Notes: generated from the letters alone by a model not told the origin. DNA of 38,724 nt from Deltaproteobacteria bacterium (GCA_016931115.1 JAFGFM010000237.1:1-38724), one strand, 5' to 3'; positions 1-9,250 are shown, numbered from the stretch's first letter. Made by a program: numbers and translations.

Positions 1-345
1 AAGGTTCATATCGTGGTTAAGGCCCAAATATGGAAAAATAATCAGGGCGAATGTAGGCAGAATAGCAATAAGGTCCAGTATGCTGTAGATATCAATTAGT
101 TGCCTTACCCTGTTGTCAGAGCCATAAAGCCTTGCCAGATATTCAATGATAAAGAGAAACACTATCACCTTTTCTATTTGCCAGAGCAGTGATAGTGTTT
201 CCTGATCTACTACATAGGTTTCTATGACCAGAATGGCGCAGACAAAAAGATTAATTAGTATAATAAAAATATCTATTATCTTTCCGAGTGGGGTCTTGCA
301 ATCAACCAGATAAAACTGGATTGTCTCCCTGAAACCATTCTGCAT
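1..345 (-). CDS. Voltage-sensor type ion channel, N-terminal part (cut by window edge)
   Basis: An open frame starts at an ATG ending at 345 and runs off the left edge (115 codons visible). It reads as the first part of a voltage-gated cation (Kv-like) channel sensor. There is a cytoplasmic start (MQNGFRETIQFYLVD), an S1-like hydrophobic segment at about residues 23-42, an S2-like segment with the acidic FIIEYLARLYG signature at about 62-72, and an S3-like segment with DLIAILP. These acidic residues in S2 and S3 are the counter-charges known from voltage sensors. The S4 arginines, pore and selectivity filter lie outside the window, so ion selectivity cannot be judged. It lies 24 bases downstream of uxaC on the same strand and may be read through from the uronate operon. 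No strong ribosome-binding site is visible. Confidence 0.7.
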   Translation of the reverse strand, partial: MQNGFRETIQFYLVDCKTPLGKIIDIFIILINLFVCAILVIETYVVDQETLSLLWQIEKVIVFLFIIEYLARLYGSDNRVRQLIDIYSILDLIAILPTFALIIFPYLGLNHDMNL

Positions 346-369
346 GATCAATAATACCTTTATAATTAT

Positions 370-1761
370 TTAAAGATTATAGCTCTCTTTGGGTAAATTA
401 TAGGCAAGATCAATTGCCACCCTCTCTGCCTGTTTCATGCTTAACCTGTGTTCGGCTACAAGCCTTGCAAGGTATGATGCATCCACACGTCTTGCCATGT
501 CATGCCTGGCCGGGATGGATAAAAAGGCCCTTGTGTCATCATTAAACCCCACAGTGTTATAAAAGCCTGCTGTCTCTGTGACAGATTCCCTGAACCGCAT
601 CATGCCCTCGGGGCTGTCATTAAACCACCATGCAGGGCCAAGCCTTAAGACAGGATAATAACCTGCCAATGGAGCAAGCTCTCGTGTATACCTTGTATCA
701 TCAAGGGTAAACAGGATTATCTTCAGATCTTTTTCATGGCCATAACGTTCCAGCAGAGGCCTTAACGCCTTTACATATTCTGTTTCCACAGGTATATCAA
801 CCCCTTTGTCCCGCCCAAAGCGTTTAAAAACAAAGCTGCTGTGGTTTCGGTATACACCAGGGTGAATCTGCATAACAAGCCCATCTTCAATACTCATCCG
901 GGCCATCTCCATAAGCATATGGCCCTGGAATTCCCTTGCCTCACCATGATTGATTTGACCTTTCATGGCCTTATCAAAAAGCCCCTGCATCTGTTTATTT
1001 GAAAGCTCAGCTGTATAAGGCTCAAGGCAGCCATGATCTGTAGAAACAGCGCCCATCTCCTTAAAAAAGAGTCTGCGTTCCTGAATCGCATCAAGGTAAT
1101 TGGTGTATGTTGTATTATTCCTGCACAGTTTATCTACCTCGTTTATAAATGATTCATGCAGGGGGTCTATGATTGAATCAGGTCTGAAGCAAGGGATAAC
1201 CCTTCCATCCCATTCATCCCTGATCTTCTTATGATGAGTAAGTGCGCTGTTTGGCTCATCTGTGGTGCTTATCACCTCAATCCCAAATCTCTTGTAGAGA
1301 TTTCGTATCCTGAATTCTTTTGTTTTGAGTTTACTATCGATTATATTATATATGGATTCAGCAGACCCTTCATCAAGCTCCTCTTCTATCTCAAATATCT
1401 CACTCAATACATAATCTATCCACAGTCTGGTCGGGGTGCCTAAAAAAAGATGATAATTTTTCGCAAAGATATCCCAAATCTTCCTGGGGTCTTTTTCATA
1501 GGGGGTGTTGTCAAGGGGTTTAACACCTAAGCTTGCATGGGTATACCCCTGTGAGCAGAGCATCCTTACAAGGTAATGATCCGGGATGATAAATAGCGCA
1601 GCAGGGTCCTCAAAATTGATGTTTTCCGCATACCATGCCGGGTCTGTATGTCCATGGGGGCTTATTATAGGCAGCGACTTTATCTGATTATATAGTGAAC
1701 GTGCAATTTCCCGTGTCCGCTCTTCTGCAGGAAACAGCCTGTTGTCATTCAGGATTGCCAT
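370..1761 (-). CDS. uxaC: Glucuronate (uronate) isomerase
   Basis: This 463-residue protein has the usual length of UxaC, a cytoplasmic TIM-barrel amidohydrolase relative. The enzyme converts D-glucuronate to D-fructuronate and D-galacturonate to D-tagaturonate, the first step of hexuronate breakdown. The N-terminal metal-site motif is present (LPIISPHGHTDP, about residues 29-40), as are the family's conserved HPGVYRNHS-like strand and the C-terminal GPAWWFNDSPEGM and GFNDDTRAFLSIPARHD blocks. The start is an ATG two bases after the kdgK stop, with an AGGT-like site inside the end of kdgK, which suggests translational coupling. It is the last enzyme gene of the eda-kdgK-uxaC operon. Family assignment is firm; preference between glucuronate and galacturonate cannot be read from sequence. 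Confidence 0.95.
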   Translation of the reverse strand: MAILNDNRLFPAEERTREIARSLYNQIKSLPIISPHGHTDPAWYAENINFEDPAALFIIPDHYLVRMLCSQGYTHASLGVKPLDNTPYEKDPRKIWDIFAKNYHLFLGTPTRLWIDYVLSEIFEIEEELDEGSAESIYNIIDSKLKTKEFRIRNLYKRFGIEVISTTDEPNSALTHHKKIRDEWDGRVIPCFRPDSIIDPLHESFINEVDKLCRNNTTYTNYLDAIQERRLFFKEMGAVSTDHGCLEPYTAELSNKQMQGLFDKAMKGQINHGEAREFQGHMLMEMARMSIEDGLVMQIHPGVYRNHSSFVFKRFGRDKGVDIPVETEYVKALRPLLERYGHEKDLKIILFTLDDTRYTRELAPLAGYYPVLRLGPAWWFNDSPEGMMRFRESVTETAGFYNTVGFNDDTRAFLSIPARHDMARRVDASYLARLVAEHRLSMKQAERVAIDLAYNLPKESYNL

Positions 1762-1763
1762 AC

Positions 1764-2864
1764 CTATCTCTCTATCCTTGCATTAGCGCCATTTACAAGG
1801 TTTTCCACATCAGAAAGCCTTGCCATGGATGTATCTCCAGGTGTTGTCATTGTGAGTGCGCCATGGGCAGACCCATAGTCTATTGCCCTCTGGGGATCAT
1901 CATATCTCATCATCCCGTATATGAAACCAGATGCAAAACTGTCGCCCCCGCCTACACGGTCAAGTATCTCAAGGTTTTCCCTTGTGGCAGCCTGATAGCT
2001 GTTATCCTTTACCCTGCATATTGCGCCCCAGTCATTTACCGAGGCAGACTTTGAATTGCGCAGGGTAGCAGCAATTATTTTTATTCCCGGATAATCAACC
2101 AGTATACTATCGGTTATCTCACCAAACCTTACTATATTGATATTTACCGGATTATCATCCACAGAAGGGGCTTCATACCCGAGCCTTGCTGTAAAGTCCT
2201 CTATGTTACCAAACAGGACATCTACATATTTAAGGACATGCCTGTTTATCTCCTGTGCCCTCTTTTCTCCGCCTGCCTTCTTCCACAGGCTGGGTCTGTA
2301 ATTCAGATCATAGGAGATGATGGTTTTATATTTTCTGGCAATATCTATTGCCTCTTCTATAACATCCGGTGTTGTTGCTGAAAGGGCGGCAAATATGCCC
2401 CCTGTATGGAACCACCTGACCCCGCATTTACCAAATATATATTCCCAGTCAATATCACCCTTTTTGAGCTGGGACGCTGCTGTATTCCCCCTGTCTGAGA
2501 CACCGACTGGGCCGCGTATGCCAAAACCCCTTTCAGTAAAATTGAGCCCGTTTCTCACATCCCTGCCGCAACCGTCATACTCACGCCATTTAATAAAGGA
2601 GGTATCAACACCACCTTGAAGTATAAGCTCTTCAATAAGCCTGCCTATTGCATTATCTGCAAATGCGGTTATAACGGCTGCCCGCATGTTGAAGCACCTT
2701 CTTAAGCCCCTGGCAACATTGTATTCACCGCCACCTTCCCATACCTGAAAATTCCTTGCTGTATGTATCCTGCCATCACCCGGATCAAGGCGAAGCATCA
2801 CCTCGCCCAGAGAGACAAGATCATACCTGCATTCCTCTATTTTCTTAACCTCAAGAACAGGCAT
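1764..2864 (-). CDS. kdgK: 2-keto-3-deoxygluconate kinase (PfkB family)
   Basis: This is a cytoplasmic PfkB/ribokinase-family sugar kinase, predicted to phosphorylate 2-keto-3-deoxygluconate to KDPG. The PfkB signature with its anion hole and catalytic aspartate is near the C-terminus (DRVGGGDSFASGFIYG), and the N-terminal glycine-rich substrate loop reads GGGEYNVARGL. At 366 residues it is slightly longer than typical bacterial KdgK proteins (about 310-340). The start ATG is preceded by AGAGGTGAA, which overlaps the end of eda (stop 12 bases upstream). Its place between eda, which uses its product, and uxaC supports the substrate call; PfkB kinases are otherwise hard to tell apart by motif alone. 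Confidence 0.9.
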   Translation of the reverse strand: MPVLEVKKIEECRYDLVSLGEVMLRLDPGDGRIHTARNFQVWEGGGEYNVARGLRRCFNMRAAVITAFADNAIGRLIEELILQGGVDTSFIKWREYDGCGRDVRNGLNFTERGFGIRGPVGVSDRGNTAASQLKKGDIDWEYIFGKCGVRWFHTGGIFAALSATTPDVIEEAIDIARKYKTIISYDLNYRPSLWKKAGGEKRAQEINRHVLKYVDVLFGNIEDFTARLGYEAPSVDDNPVNINIVRFGEITDSILVDYPGIKIIAATLRNSKSASVNDWGAICRVKDNSYQAATRENLEILDRVGGGDSFASGFIYGMMRYDDPQRAIDYGSAHGALTMTTPGDTSMARLSDVENLVNGANARIER

Positions 2865-2875
2865 TATTTCACCTC

Positions 2876-3511
2876 TTAATCTTTAACAAGGCCGACAGCC
2901 TCTTTTGTGAGTCGTGTTATCTCCCTGAAATTTCCTTTATTAATGAGCCCCTTTTCCACCATCCAGCTTCCTCCTACCGCTATCACACTGGATATTGTCA
3001 GGTAATCCATCATGTTTCCCTTATTTATCCCGCCTGTGGGTATAAACCTCATCATGGGATATGGTGCGCTCATTGCCCTGAGGGTGCCTGCACCACCGAA
3101 ACTCTCGGCAGGAAAGAATTTGACCACTGTCAGATTATAATCAAGGGCCATCCCAATATCAGTAGGATTGCTTGTACCGGGTATAACAGTAATACTGTTT
3201 TTAATACAATATTCAACAACCTTCTGGTTGAATCCCGGTGTAACAATAAACCCTGCGCCCATGTCACAGGCCTCTTTTACATGATCCACCTTTAAGACTG
3301 TACCAGCCCCTAAAAGCACCTCTTTCCTGTTATGGGCGATTTGTTTAATGGCAGTAAAGGCATCATTTGTACGAAGGGTAACCTCAGCACAGGGAAGCCC
3401 TGCCTTGATAAGTGCATCAGCGAGCTCCAGCGAATAAAGGGCATTCTCGATTGTAATAACCGGGATGATCTTCAGTTCAGTAAACCGTTTAAAAATAGTG
3501 AGTGAATCCAT
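2876..3511 (-). CDS. eda: KDPG aldolase (2-dehydro-3-deoxyphosphogluconate aldolase)
   Basis: Eda is a class I aldolase that splits KDPG into pyruvate and glyceraldehyde-3-phosphate. Family blocks are clear: AEVTLRT with the catalytic glutamate, VLLGAGTVLK, the PGTSNPTDIG phosphate-site region, and VVKFFPAES with the Schiff-base lysine. It encodes 211 residues from the chosen start. A GTG codon lies nine bases further upstream in frame (ending 3520), but it falls inside the ribosome-binding site AGGTGG, which sits five bases before the ATG ending at 3511; the ATG is therefore preferred. It is the first gene of the eda-kdgK-uxaC operon. The promoter should lie in 3512-3685, shared with the divergent SEC-C gene. 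Confidence 0.94.
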   Translation of the reverse strand: MDSLTIFKRFTELKIIPVITIENALYSLELADALIKAGLPCAEVTLRTNDAFTAIKQIAHNRKEVLLGAGTVLKVDHVKEACDMGAGFIVTPGFNQKVVEYCIKNSITVIPGTSNPTDIGMALDYNLTVVKFFPAESFGGAGTLRAMSAPYPMMRFIPTGGINKGNMMDYLTISSVIAVGGSWMVEKGLINKGNFREITRLTKEAVGLVKD

Positions 3512-3685
3512 AGATTCCACCTGTTATGTTAATATTAGAAAGGAATTCGGGGAGGATACAACAATCCTTTTTTTTCATCAATATTTTTGATTGATATTGA
3601 ACTTATTCTTGACATAAAACAGGGATAATTATTATAGATACCTCCACTTTTATAAAAATGATCTTCATTTTAAAGGAGAAGAGAT

Positions 3686-4174
3686 ATGGAAAAATGTCCA
3701 TGCGCAAGCGGAAAATCCTATGATGAGTGTTGCGGGCCTTTTTTACAGGGTGCAAAGGAGGCCGATACTGCTGAAGAACTTATGAGGGCAAGGTACAGCG
3801 CCTTTGTAAGGGCAGATATAGATTATCTCTATAAAACAGTATCCCCTGACCAGCAGAAGGATTTTAATATAGAAGAGACAAAGGACTGGGCTCAAAATTC
3901 AGAATGGAAAGGGCTTGAAATCATAGAAACAGTTGACGGAGGCCCTGATGATGAAAAAGGCACTGTTGAATTTGTCGCAAGTTTCAGGCAGAACAAGAAA
4001 GATACAATCCACCACGAACTGGCCTCCTTTGAAAAGATAGATGGAAAATGGATATTCATGGATGGTGTTGTACCAAAACCAAAACAGGTAATACGTGAAA
4101 CACCCAAGGTTGGCAGGAATGACCCCTGCCCATGCGGGAGCGGCCTCAAATACAAGAAATGCTGCGGGAAATAG
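3686..4174 (+). CDS. YchJ-family SEC-C zinc-binding protein
   Basis: This 162-residue protein has a Cys-rich N-terminal knuckle ([17 protein letters not shown]), the YchJ middle region ([24 protein letters not shown], an NTF2-like fold), and a second C-terminal SEC-C motif ([20 protein letters not shown]). SEC-C motifs bind zinc and are best known from the end of SecA, but in YchJ proteins their role is not established. A good AAAGGAG site precedes the ATG. It is transcribed divergently from eda. It converges on the hybrid histidine kinase with only three bases between the stop codons, so no terminator fits between them. Family call is firm; function unknown. Confidence 0.88.
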   Translation: MEKCPCASGKSYDECCGPFLQGAKEADTAEELMRARYSAFVRADIDYLYKTVSPDQQKDFNIEETKDWAQNSEWKGLEIIETVDGGPDDEKGTVEFVASFRQNKKDTIHHELASFEKIDGKWIFMDGVVPKPKQVIRETPKVGRNDPCPCGSGLKYKKCCGK

Positions 4175-4177
4175 ATA

Positions 4178-6208
4178 TTAGAGATACTGATCTATAACGC
4201 TATACAGTTCATTTGGGTTAATAGGTTTTGAGAGGTAATTATCCATACCTGCCTCAAGGCATTTTTCCCTGTCACCCTTCATTGCATGTGCGGTCAAGGC
4301 GATTATCTTAACCTCATGGTTAATCACCTTTGATTCAGGGCTCCTGATTACACTGGTAGCCCTGTACCCGTCCATGACAGGCATCTGGATATCCATCAGG
4401 ACAATATCATAATTGATAAGCTCAAGGGCCTTTACAGCCTCCTCCCCGTTTGCCACGGCATCAGCCTGAAACCCGAATTTTTCAAGGAGCCTCAAGGCAA
4501 GCTTCTGGTTTATTATATTATCCTCAGCCAGCAGGATTTTGACCTTCTTAACCCTGTCATCAGAGAGTGTATGACGGGTTACAAGAGGCTGTTCATGTTG
4601 GCTTACCATGGATGTATCTCTGGAAAGCACGGTAACAATACAGTCAAAGAGGTGGTTTCTGCCTATAGGCTTAATAAGGTAGCCGTCAAAACCGATCCTC
4701 TTCATTGCTGTATAATCGCCTCTGATGCCTCTTGATGTGAGCATGATCATCCTGGTATTCTTGAGGAGAGGTTCTGCCTTGACCTTTCTTCCCAGTTCAA
4801 TCCCGTCTGTACCCGGCATCTGCATATCTGTGATAATCAGGTCATAGGGAGCGCCCACCTTTGATACTGCATTAAGTAATTTGATAGCCACTTCAGCGCT
4901 CTGCGCCTCATCATAGGCAAATCCCCATTTTCCGAGATAACCCCCAAGTATCTTGAGATTTGTATTACTGTCATCAACGATAAGCACCCTTTTGGTTTTT
5001 ATTCCATCAGGTATGAGAGGCTCATCATCTTTAATGTTTATCTGCTTTTCAAACACCGCAGTAAACCAGAAGTTAGACCCCTTGCCCGGTTCGCTCTCAA
5101 GCCCGATTTCACCGCCCATCATCTCTGCAAGTTTTTTCGAGATGCTTAACCCCAGGCCTGTACCCCCGTATCTTCTGGTGGTTGATGCATCCACCTGCTG
5201 GAAAGACTGGAAGAGCTTCCGGGTATCTGCCTGAGATATACCTATACCTGTATCTTTTACCTCAAACCTGATTTTCACATGGGTATCAGTCTCATTTACA
5301 AGGGCCAGACTGATGGCAATCTCACCCTCTTTTGTAAATTTCACTGCATTATTAATAATATTGATAAGTATCTGTCTGAGTCTGCCAGGGTCACCCTTTA
5401 ACATTGAAGGTATGTCATGATCTATAAAATATGAAAACTCAAGACCCTTTTCATGGGCATTTACAGAGGGTATCTCCATTGCCTCACCTATGGCATTTCT
5501 CAGGTTGAATTCAAGTATCTCTATATCGAGCTTACCTGCCTCTATCTTTGAAAAATCAAGTATGTCATTAATTATTGAAAGGAGTGCATCTGCGCTCTTT
5601 CGTATGGTATGCACATATTCCTGCTGTTCACCGTTTAAAGGTGTATCAAGAAGCAGGCTGGTCATGCCTATTACACCGTTCATGGGGGTCCTTATTTCAT
5701 GGCTCATATTGGCCAGGAATTCGCTCTTGTACTGACTGGCCTCCTCTGCTGTCTTGATTGCCTCCCTAAATCTTTTTTCTACCTCCTTCTGTTTTGTAAT
5801 ATCTATATGAACAGACTGGATCAATCTTCTGCCATCTGCATACATCGGGACATAACTTATAAGCATATTCCTGAGATCACCATTTTTTGTCCTGTGGAGG
5901 GCCTCAAAGACATATGAACCACTTTCATTTTTCTCACTTCTTCTGGAGATGGTGCTCTCATTAACACTGCTGTCAATATTGTGGATAAAAAGTACTTTGA
6001 ACTCTTCGCGGGTATAACCCAGCATGTTGTGGGCTGCATCATTAAACTCAATTATCTTGCCTGTCAGGGAATCTATCATACAGATGCCAATCCCGGCATG
6101 ATTAAAAAAGGACTGGAATTTCTTTTCATTTGAAACAAGCTTACTGTTTATAGCCTCAAGCTCTTCAACCCTTTTTTCCAATTCATCATATGCAGGTTTT
6201 TGCGGCAT
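4178..6208 (-). CDS. Hybrid sensor histidine kinase, PAS-HisKA-HATPase-REC-REC
   Basis: This is a soluble 676-residue hybrid kinase without membrane segments. Domains in order: a short coiled coil (1-28); a PAS domain (about 30-140) ending in the usual HIDITKQKE linker; HisKA with the phospho-acceptor H170 in EFLANMSHEIRTPMNGVIG; an HATPase with N box (INIINNAVKF), G1 (DTGIGIS) and G2 (GTGLGLSI) all intact; REC1 with VDDS and phospho-acceptor D461 (ITDMQMPG); and REC2 with AEDN and D606 (LMDIQMPVMDGY). It resembles BarA/ArcB-like phosphorelay kinases but has no C-terminal HPt domain. Phosphate must therefore pass to an HPt protein elsewhere or be used by the receivers directly. No response regulator gene is adjacent, so the output is unknown. 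Confidence 0.95.
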   Translation of the reverse strand: MPQKPAYDELEKRVEELEAINSKLVSNEKKFQSFFNHAGIGICMIDSLTGKIIEFNDAAHNMLGYTREEFKVLFIHNIDSSVNESTISRRSEKNESGSYVFEALHRTKNGDLRNMLISYVPMYADGRRLIQSVHIDITKQKEVEKRFREAIKTAEEASQYKSEFLANMSHEIRTPMNGVIGMTSLLLDTPLNGEQQEYVHTIRKSADALLSIINDILDFSKIEAGKLDIEILEFNLRNAIGEAMEIPSVNAHEKGLEFSYFIDHDIPSMLKGDPGRLRQILINIINNAVKFTKEGEIAISLALVNETDTHVKIRFEVKDTGIGISQADTRKLFQSFQQVDASTTRRYGGTGLGLSISKKLAEMMGGEIGLESEPGKGSNFWFTAVFEKQINIKDDEPLIPDGIKTKRVLIVDDSNTNLKILGGYLGKWGFAYDEAQSAEVAIKLLNAVSKVGAPYDLIITDMQMPGTDGIELGRKVKAEPLLKNTRMIMLTSRGIRGDYTAMKRIGFDGYLIKPIGRNHLFDCIVTVLSRDTSMVSQHEQPLVTRHTLSDDRVKKVKILLAEDNIINQKLALRLLEKFGFQADAVANGEEAVKALELINYDIVLMDIQMPVMDGYRATSVIRSPESKVINHEVKIIALTAHAMKGDREKCLEAGMDNYLSKPINPNELYSVIDQYL

Positions 6209-6357
6209 CTAAGCCCCTCTCTTAAGTTGAATATTAAAAATAATATACTATACCACATGTATGAATTTGTACCATCTTATAGGCGACTCAACTTATGCTC
6301 TGTAATAATTATATTTATTTACTGTAATATAGAATATTTCAAGTCTATTTTGAAATA

Positions 6358-6993
6358 TTAAAAGAGTGGATTATTTACAAAGTGCATTTCTTCATTACTG
6401 TCAGGGTGTTTAAATGTAAGGCTGTTTGCGTGCAGCAGCAGGCGTTCTCCTTTGTTTACATGGCCGTAGAGCCTGTCACCTACAATGGGGCAGTCAAGCC
6501 CCATCGGGTGAGATGCATGTACCCTGAGCTGGTGTGTACGTCCTGTTAAAGGTGTAAAGAGCACCCTTGTGCGGTTATCTTTTACCTCTATCTTTTCCCA
6601 AATGGTTATGCCGCTTCTCCCGTGGACCGGGTCATATATCTGAAAGGGCCTGTTTGTCACATCCACGCGAAGGGGCAGATTGATCTCCCCGCGCTCTTTG
6701 TTAATAATTCCATCAAGTATGGCGATGTATTGCTTTTTGATCTTTCTATCCTGAAACTGAATAGAGAGATTTCTGTGTGCCTCCTTTGTAAGTGCAAATA
6801 CCATGAGGCCAGATGTATCCATATCCAGGCGATGGACAGCCGGCTGTGTGATGCATCCTGGATGCATATCTCTTATTCGGTTAGCAAGGCAATCCTGTTT
6901 GTCAGCCCCTTTACCCGGCACAGATAAAAGCCCCTCAGGTTTATTTACCACTACAATGGATGAATCCTTGTAGATTATATCAGGTTTATACAT
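6358..6993 (-). CDS. RluA-family RNA pseudouridine synthase
   Basis: This 211-residue catalytic domain of the RluA/RluC/RluD family isomerises uridine to pseudouridine in rRNA or tRNA. The active-site motif with the catalytic aspartate is HRLDMDTSGLMVFALTKEAH. Other family blocks are VVNKPEGLLSVPGKG at the N-terminus and LTGRTHQLRVHASHPMG. There is no S4 domain, as in RluA itself. A TTG ending at 7035 would extend the frame, but the ATG ending at 6993 fits the family N-terminus (MYKPDIIYKDSSIVVVNKPEG) and overlaps the upstream gene's stop by eight bases. The upstream gene encodes a domain that I recall as fused in front of this enzyme in other bacteria (see findings). Confidence 0.92.
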   Translation of the reverse strand: MYKPDIIYKDSSIVVVNKPEGLLSVPGKGADKQDCLANRIRDMHPGCITQPAVHRLDMDTSGLMVFALTKEAHRNLSIQFQDRKIKKQYIAILDGIINKERGEINLPLRVDVTNRPFQIYDPVHGRSGITIWEKIEVKDNRTRVLFTPLTGRTHQLRVHASHPMGLDCPIVGDRLYGHVNKGERLLLHANSLTFKHPDSNEEMHFVNNPLF

Positions 6994-7771
6994 TATCAGA
7001 CCCGTCTGCTCTGGCCCCGCAAAGCATAAAGCCAATTAATGGCAGACACTTTTCCCTGCAGGGGCCATAAAAATTACCCTGAATGCGTGTGCCTGAAAGA
7101 TTTGTTTGACCCCAGAATATCTCTGATAAAGATTCAGGCATAAGATTCATTTTAGCTGCTGCATTCAAAAGCTTGGGGCCGCAGCAGTCACCTGCGCCTG
7201 CGGGTATGCCATTTTCAAAGAAATCGGTAAGGGGCCTCACCTCTGACCTGAAATTACGCACACGGTAGAGACTGTGTATCTCTTTCATAAGTTCCTGTGA
7301 AAGCCTTTTCCGTTTATATATCAATGACTGCATGTCATCACCCGGCTGGGGATTATTGATAATGGTACCCAGCTGCTTTATCTCTTTATCAACGCTGCCA
7401 ACAATCAAATCAAACTCTTTGGGATCAAACAGGGGAGGCGCCCACCCCTTTACATCCCATACCCCATTATACTGTCCTGAAAATGCCTTTAAGATATGAG
7501 ATTTTCCATCAGCATCCAGACACTCAAGCACACCGAACATTTGCCCCCTTGCCTCACCTTTTATATAGTCAAGGGTCAGCCTCGGGTCAGCCTCACCGGC
7601 TGGGGTATGAATATCTATAGTGCCCCTTTCTTCAAGGGTATTCATCAGATCAAGACAGTATTCCTTTGCACCTTTTTGTTTCAGATAATGGATAGTGCGA
7701 CATGAATGACAGTATCCGTAAGAAGAGGATTCTATATCCTCATCACATATTTTATTTATACTATTTAACAC
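6986..7771 (-). CDS. Accessory domain protein of RluA-type pseudouridine synthase (split form)
   Basis: This 261-residue soluble protein starts at a GTG three bases after the upstream lipoprotein stop and overlaps the pseudouridine synthase gene by eight bases. Visible features are an N-terminal CHSC pair, a GQMFGVLECLDADGKSHILKAFSGQ segment, a charged helical stretch (about 130-190) and a Cys-rich C-terminus (AGAGDCCGPKLLNAAAKM, then IFWGQTNLSG, FYGPCREKCLPLIGFML). From memory, long (about 550-residue) RluA-family proteins of gamma-proteobacteria carry this kind of region ahead of the catalytic domain. Gene order and overlap here match a split version. The role is unknown: substrate recognition or metal binding by the CC and CxxxC cysteines is possible. 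Confidence 0.75.
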   Translation of the reverse strand: MLNSINKICDEDIESSSYGYCHSCRTIHYLKQKGAKEYCLDLMNTLEERGTIDIHTPAGEADPRLTLDYIKGEARGQMFGVLECLDADGKSHILKAFSGQYNGVWDVKGWAPPLFDPKEFDLIVGSVDKEIKQLGTIINNPQPGDDMQSLIYKRKRLSQELMKEIHSLYRVRNFRSEVRPLTDFFENGIPAGAGDCCGPKLLNAAAKMNLMPESLSEIFWGQTNLSGTRIQGNFYGPCREKCLPLIGFMLCGARADGSDNV

Positions 7772-7774
7772 CTG

Positions 7775-8722
7775 CTAATTTCCATCCCAGCCTGCGAGCC
7801 TCGCCCAGAGCCACCATGCTGCATAGGCCTTTTGATTTGCATTCAAGGGCTCACTGTGGGCAGATGAACAGTTATACCAGTCTACCCCTTCAGTATGACT
7901 CTCCTGCCACTCCTGTGCCCAGTTGCCGCCATTATAATCACAACTGTCTGTTACATCCAGATCCCCATAATATTCGCCATCAGGGTCATAACTCTCTATA
8001 TCTTCAAAATCAAACAGTATTTTACCGTTTGCCTCACAAAATTCCCTGATCTGGGTGTTCCGCTGATGTAGATTTCCATCAAGACCTGTTCCGTTTGTGT
8101 GCCCTGTCATGTAGACAAACATCACATCAGGGTAGTCTGCCTCAAGATCGTTCATTAAATCAAGATACTGGTCTATCTGCTCTTCAGAGCCATCTGCCTG
8201 ACCGCACCAAGACCACATAATCACATTTATCTCCGGGTGGGCAGAGAGGTAGCCGCGTGTAGCATCTGCCCAGGCTGTACGATTGGGATTTCCAAGATCA
8301 CTTGCCCCGGAAAATGGTGAATCACGCAGATCAAGGGCATTGTTAGTTCCGCCGCTGTTCCACCTGTATGTAGCCCCTCCATAAGGTGCATTTGCAAAGG
8401 TTGTGAGTCCGCTCATGCCTGTTGTAATCTGACTTCCATGTGAGGTGTGGCCATAGGCAATGTGAAGTTCATCCTTTGCCTCATCTATCCATTCCAGTGG
8501 TACCATCGCCAGATCCGTGCTCTCATGATCTATTATAATAGCACCAGTATTCAGCGGATCAGAGGGATCATTATTGTTACCTGACGGTAACACATTATTA
8601 TTTCCGGGTGTGACCGGAGTAGCATCTTTAGTGTCTGAGTCTCCAGAATTGCATGACATATTAATACAGAGGCTCATCATTAATAGCATAAAAAGGGAAG
8701 TTCTAAATATTGCCGCTCTCAT
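7775..8722 (-). CDS. Probable lipoprotein with SGNH-hydrolase-like features
   Basis: This 315-residue exported protein starts at the ATG ending at 8722, chosen because AGGAGA lies eight bases upstream; an in-frame extension to 8773 has no such site. The N-terminus is a signal peptide (MRAAIFRTSLFMLLMMSLC) with a candidate lipid cysteine in INMSC, an imperfect lipobox. An Asn/Pro-rich linker follows, then the main domain with blocks IAYGHTSHGSQITTGM, VIMWSWCGQADG, FVYMTGHTNG, ILFDFEDIESYDPDG and a Trp-rich end (AAWWLWARLAGWDG). The strand-loop pattern and conserved Ser/His residues recall SGNH hydrolases, but I cannot assign a substrate. It is first in an operon with the two pseudouridine-synthase-related genes. 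Confidence 0.7.
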   Translation of the reverse strand: MRAAIFRTSLFMLLMMSLCINMSCNSGDSDTKDATPVTPGNNNVLPSGNNNDPSDPLNTGAIIIDHESTDLAMVPLEWIDEAKDELHIAYGHTSHGSQITTGMSGLTTFANAPYGGATYRWNSGGTNNALDLRDSPFSGASDLGNPNRTAWADATRGYLSAHPEINVIMWSWCGQADGSEEQIDQYLDLMNDLEADYPDVMFVYMTGHTNGTGLDGNLHQRNTQIREFCEANGKILFDFEDIESYDPDGEYYGDLDVTDSCDYNGGNWAQEWQESHTEGVDWYNCSSAHSEPLNANQKAYAAWWLWARLAGWDGN

Positions 8723-9250
8723 TTTTATAATCTCCTGTCTGATAGTTATACTGATTAATCTTTCCGGCATCAAGACCCTGTTTCAGGGTTAATAACCGGA
8801 CATGCCTATATATTCTCATGATAAAGCAAATACAGATATTATATCTTCTGGCATTTTTCATGCCATCAACAATAAAAAAGATACAAATCACATATGGTTA
8901 CACCCCATATAACCTCTTGAGTGTGATAAGACCCTTAACAGTATGGGATCTTGCTGATTAAGTGAAGGCAGGGTTATTATTCAGCCAAATGAAAATATAG
9001 GATTCTCTAATTACTTATTATTGGAAAAATGGTAAATTGTATGGATTTATAGACAATATACTTACCTGAAAGTGTACAAAAATAGCTAGTTTTCTGGTAA
9101 ATTCAGCCTGTTTTCATCCTTAAACCCATTCATGTGACTCAGCGAATTCAAAGTTAAACCTATTTTTTGTCTCCAAAAGATATAAAAAGATTAATTTTTA
9201 TAAAAATTGTGATATAAGCAGATTAATATCTAAATTAAGGAGGAATATCC
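8723..9250. other. Intergenic region between divergent genes (no gene seen)
   Basis: About 530 bases with no supported coding frame lie between the divergent lipoprotein and methyltransferase genes, so both promoters should be here. It is A+T-rich. A perfect 16-base palindrome (AATTTTTATAAAAATT, 9193-9208) lies about 40 bases before the methyltransferase start and could be an operator or simply low-complexity sequence. No riboswitch or tRNA fold was recognised. Confidence 0.5.

Noticed and set aside
6994-7035. Longer pseudouridine synthase from a TTG codon
   Set aside because: The 14 extra residues duplicate the overlap with the upstream gene and do not fit the family N-terminus; the ATG ending at 6993 fits better.
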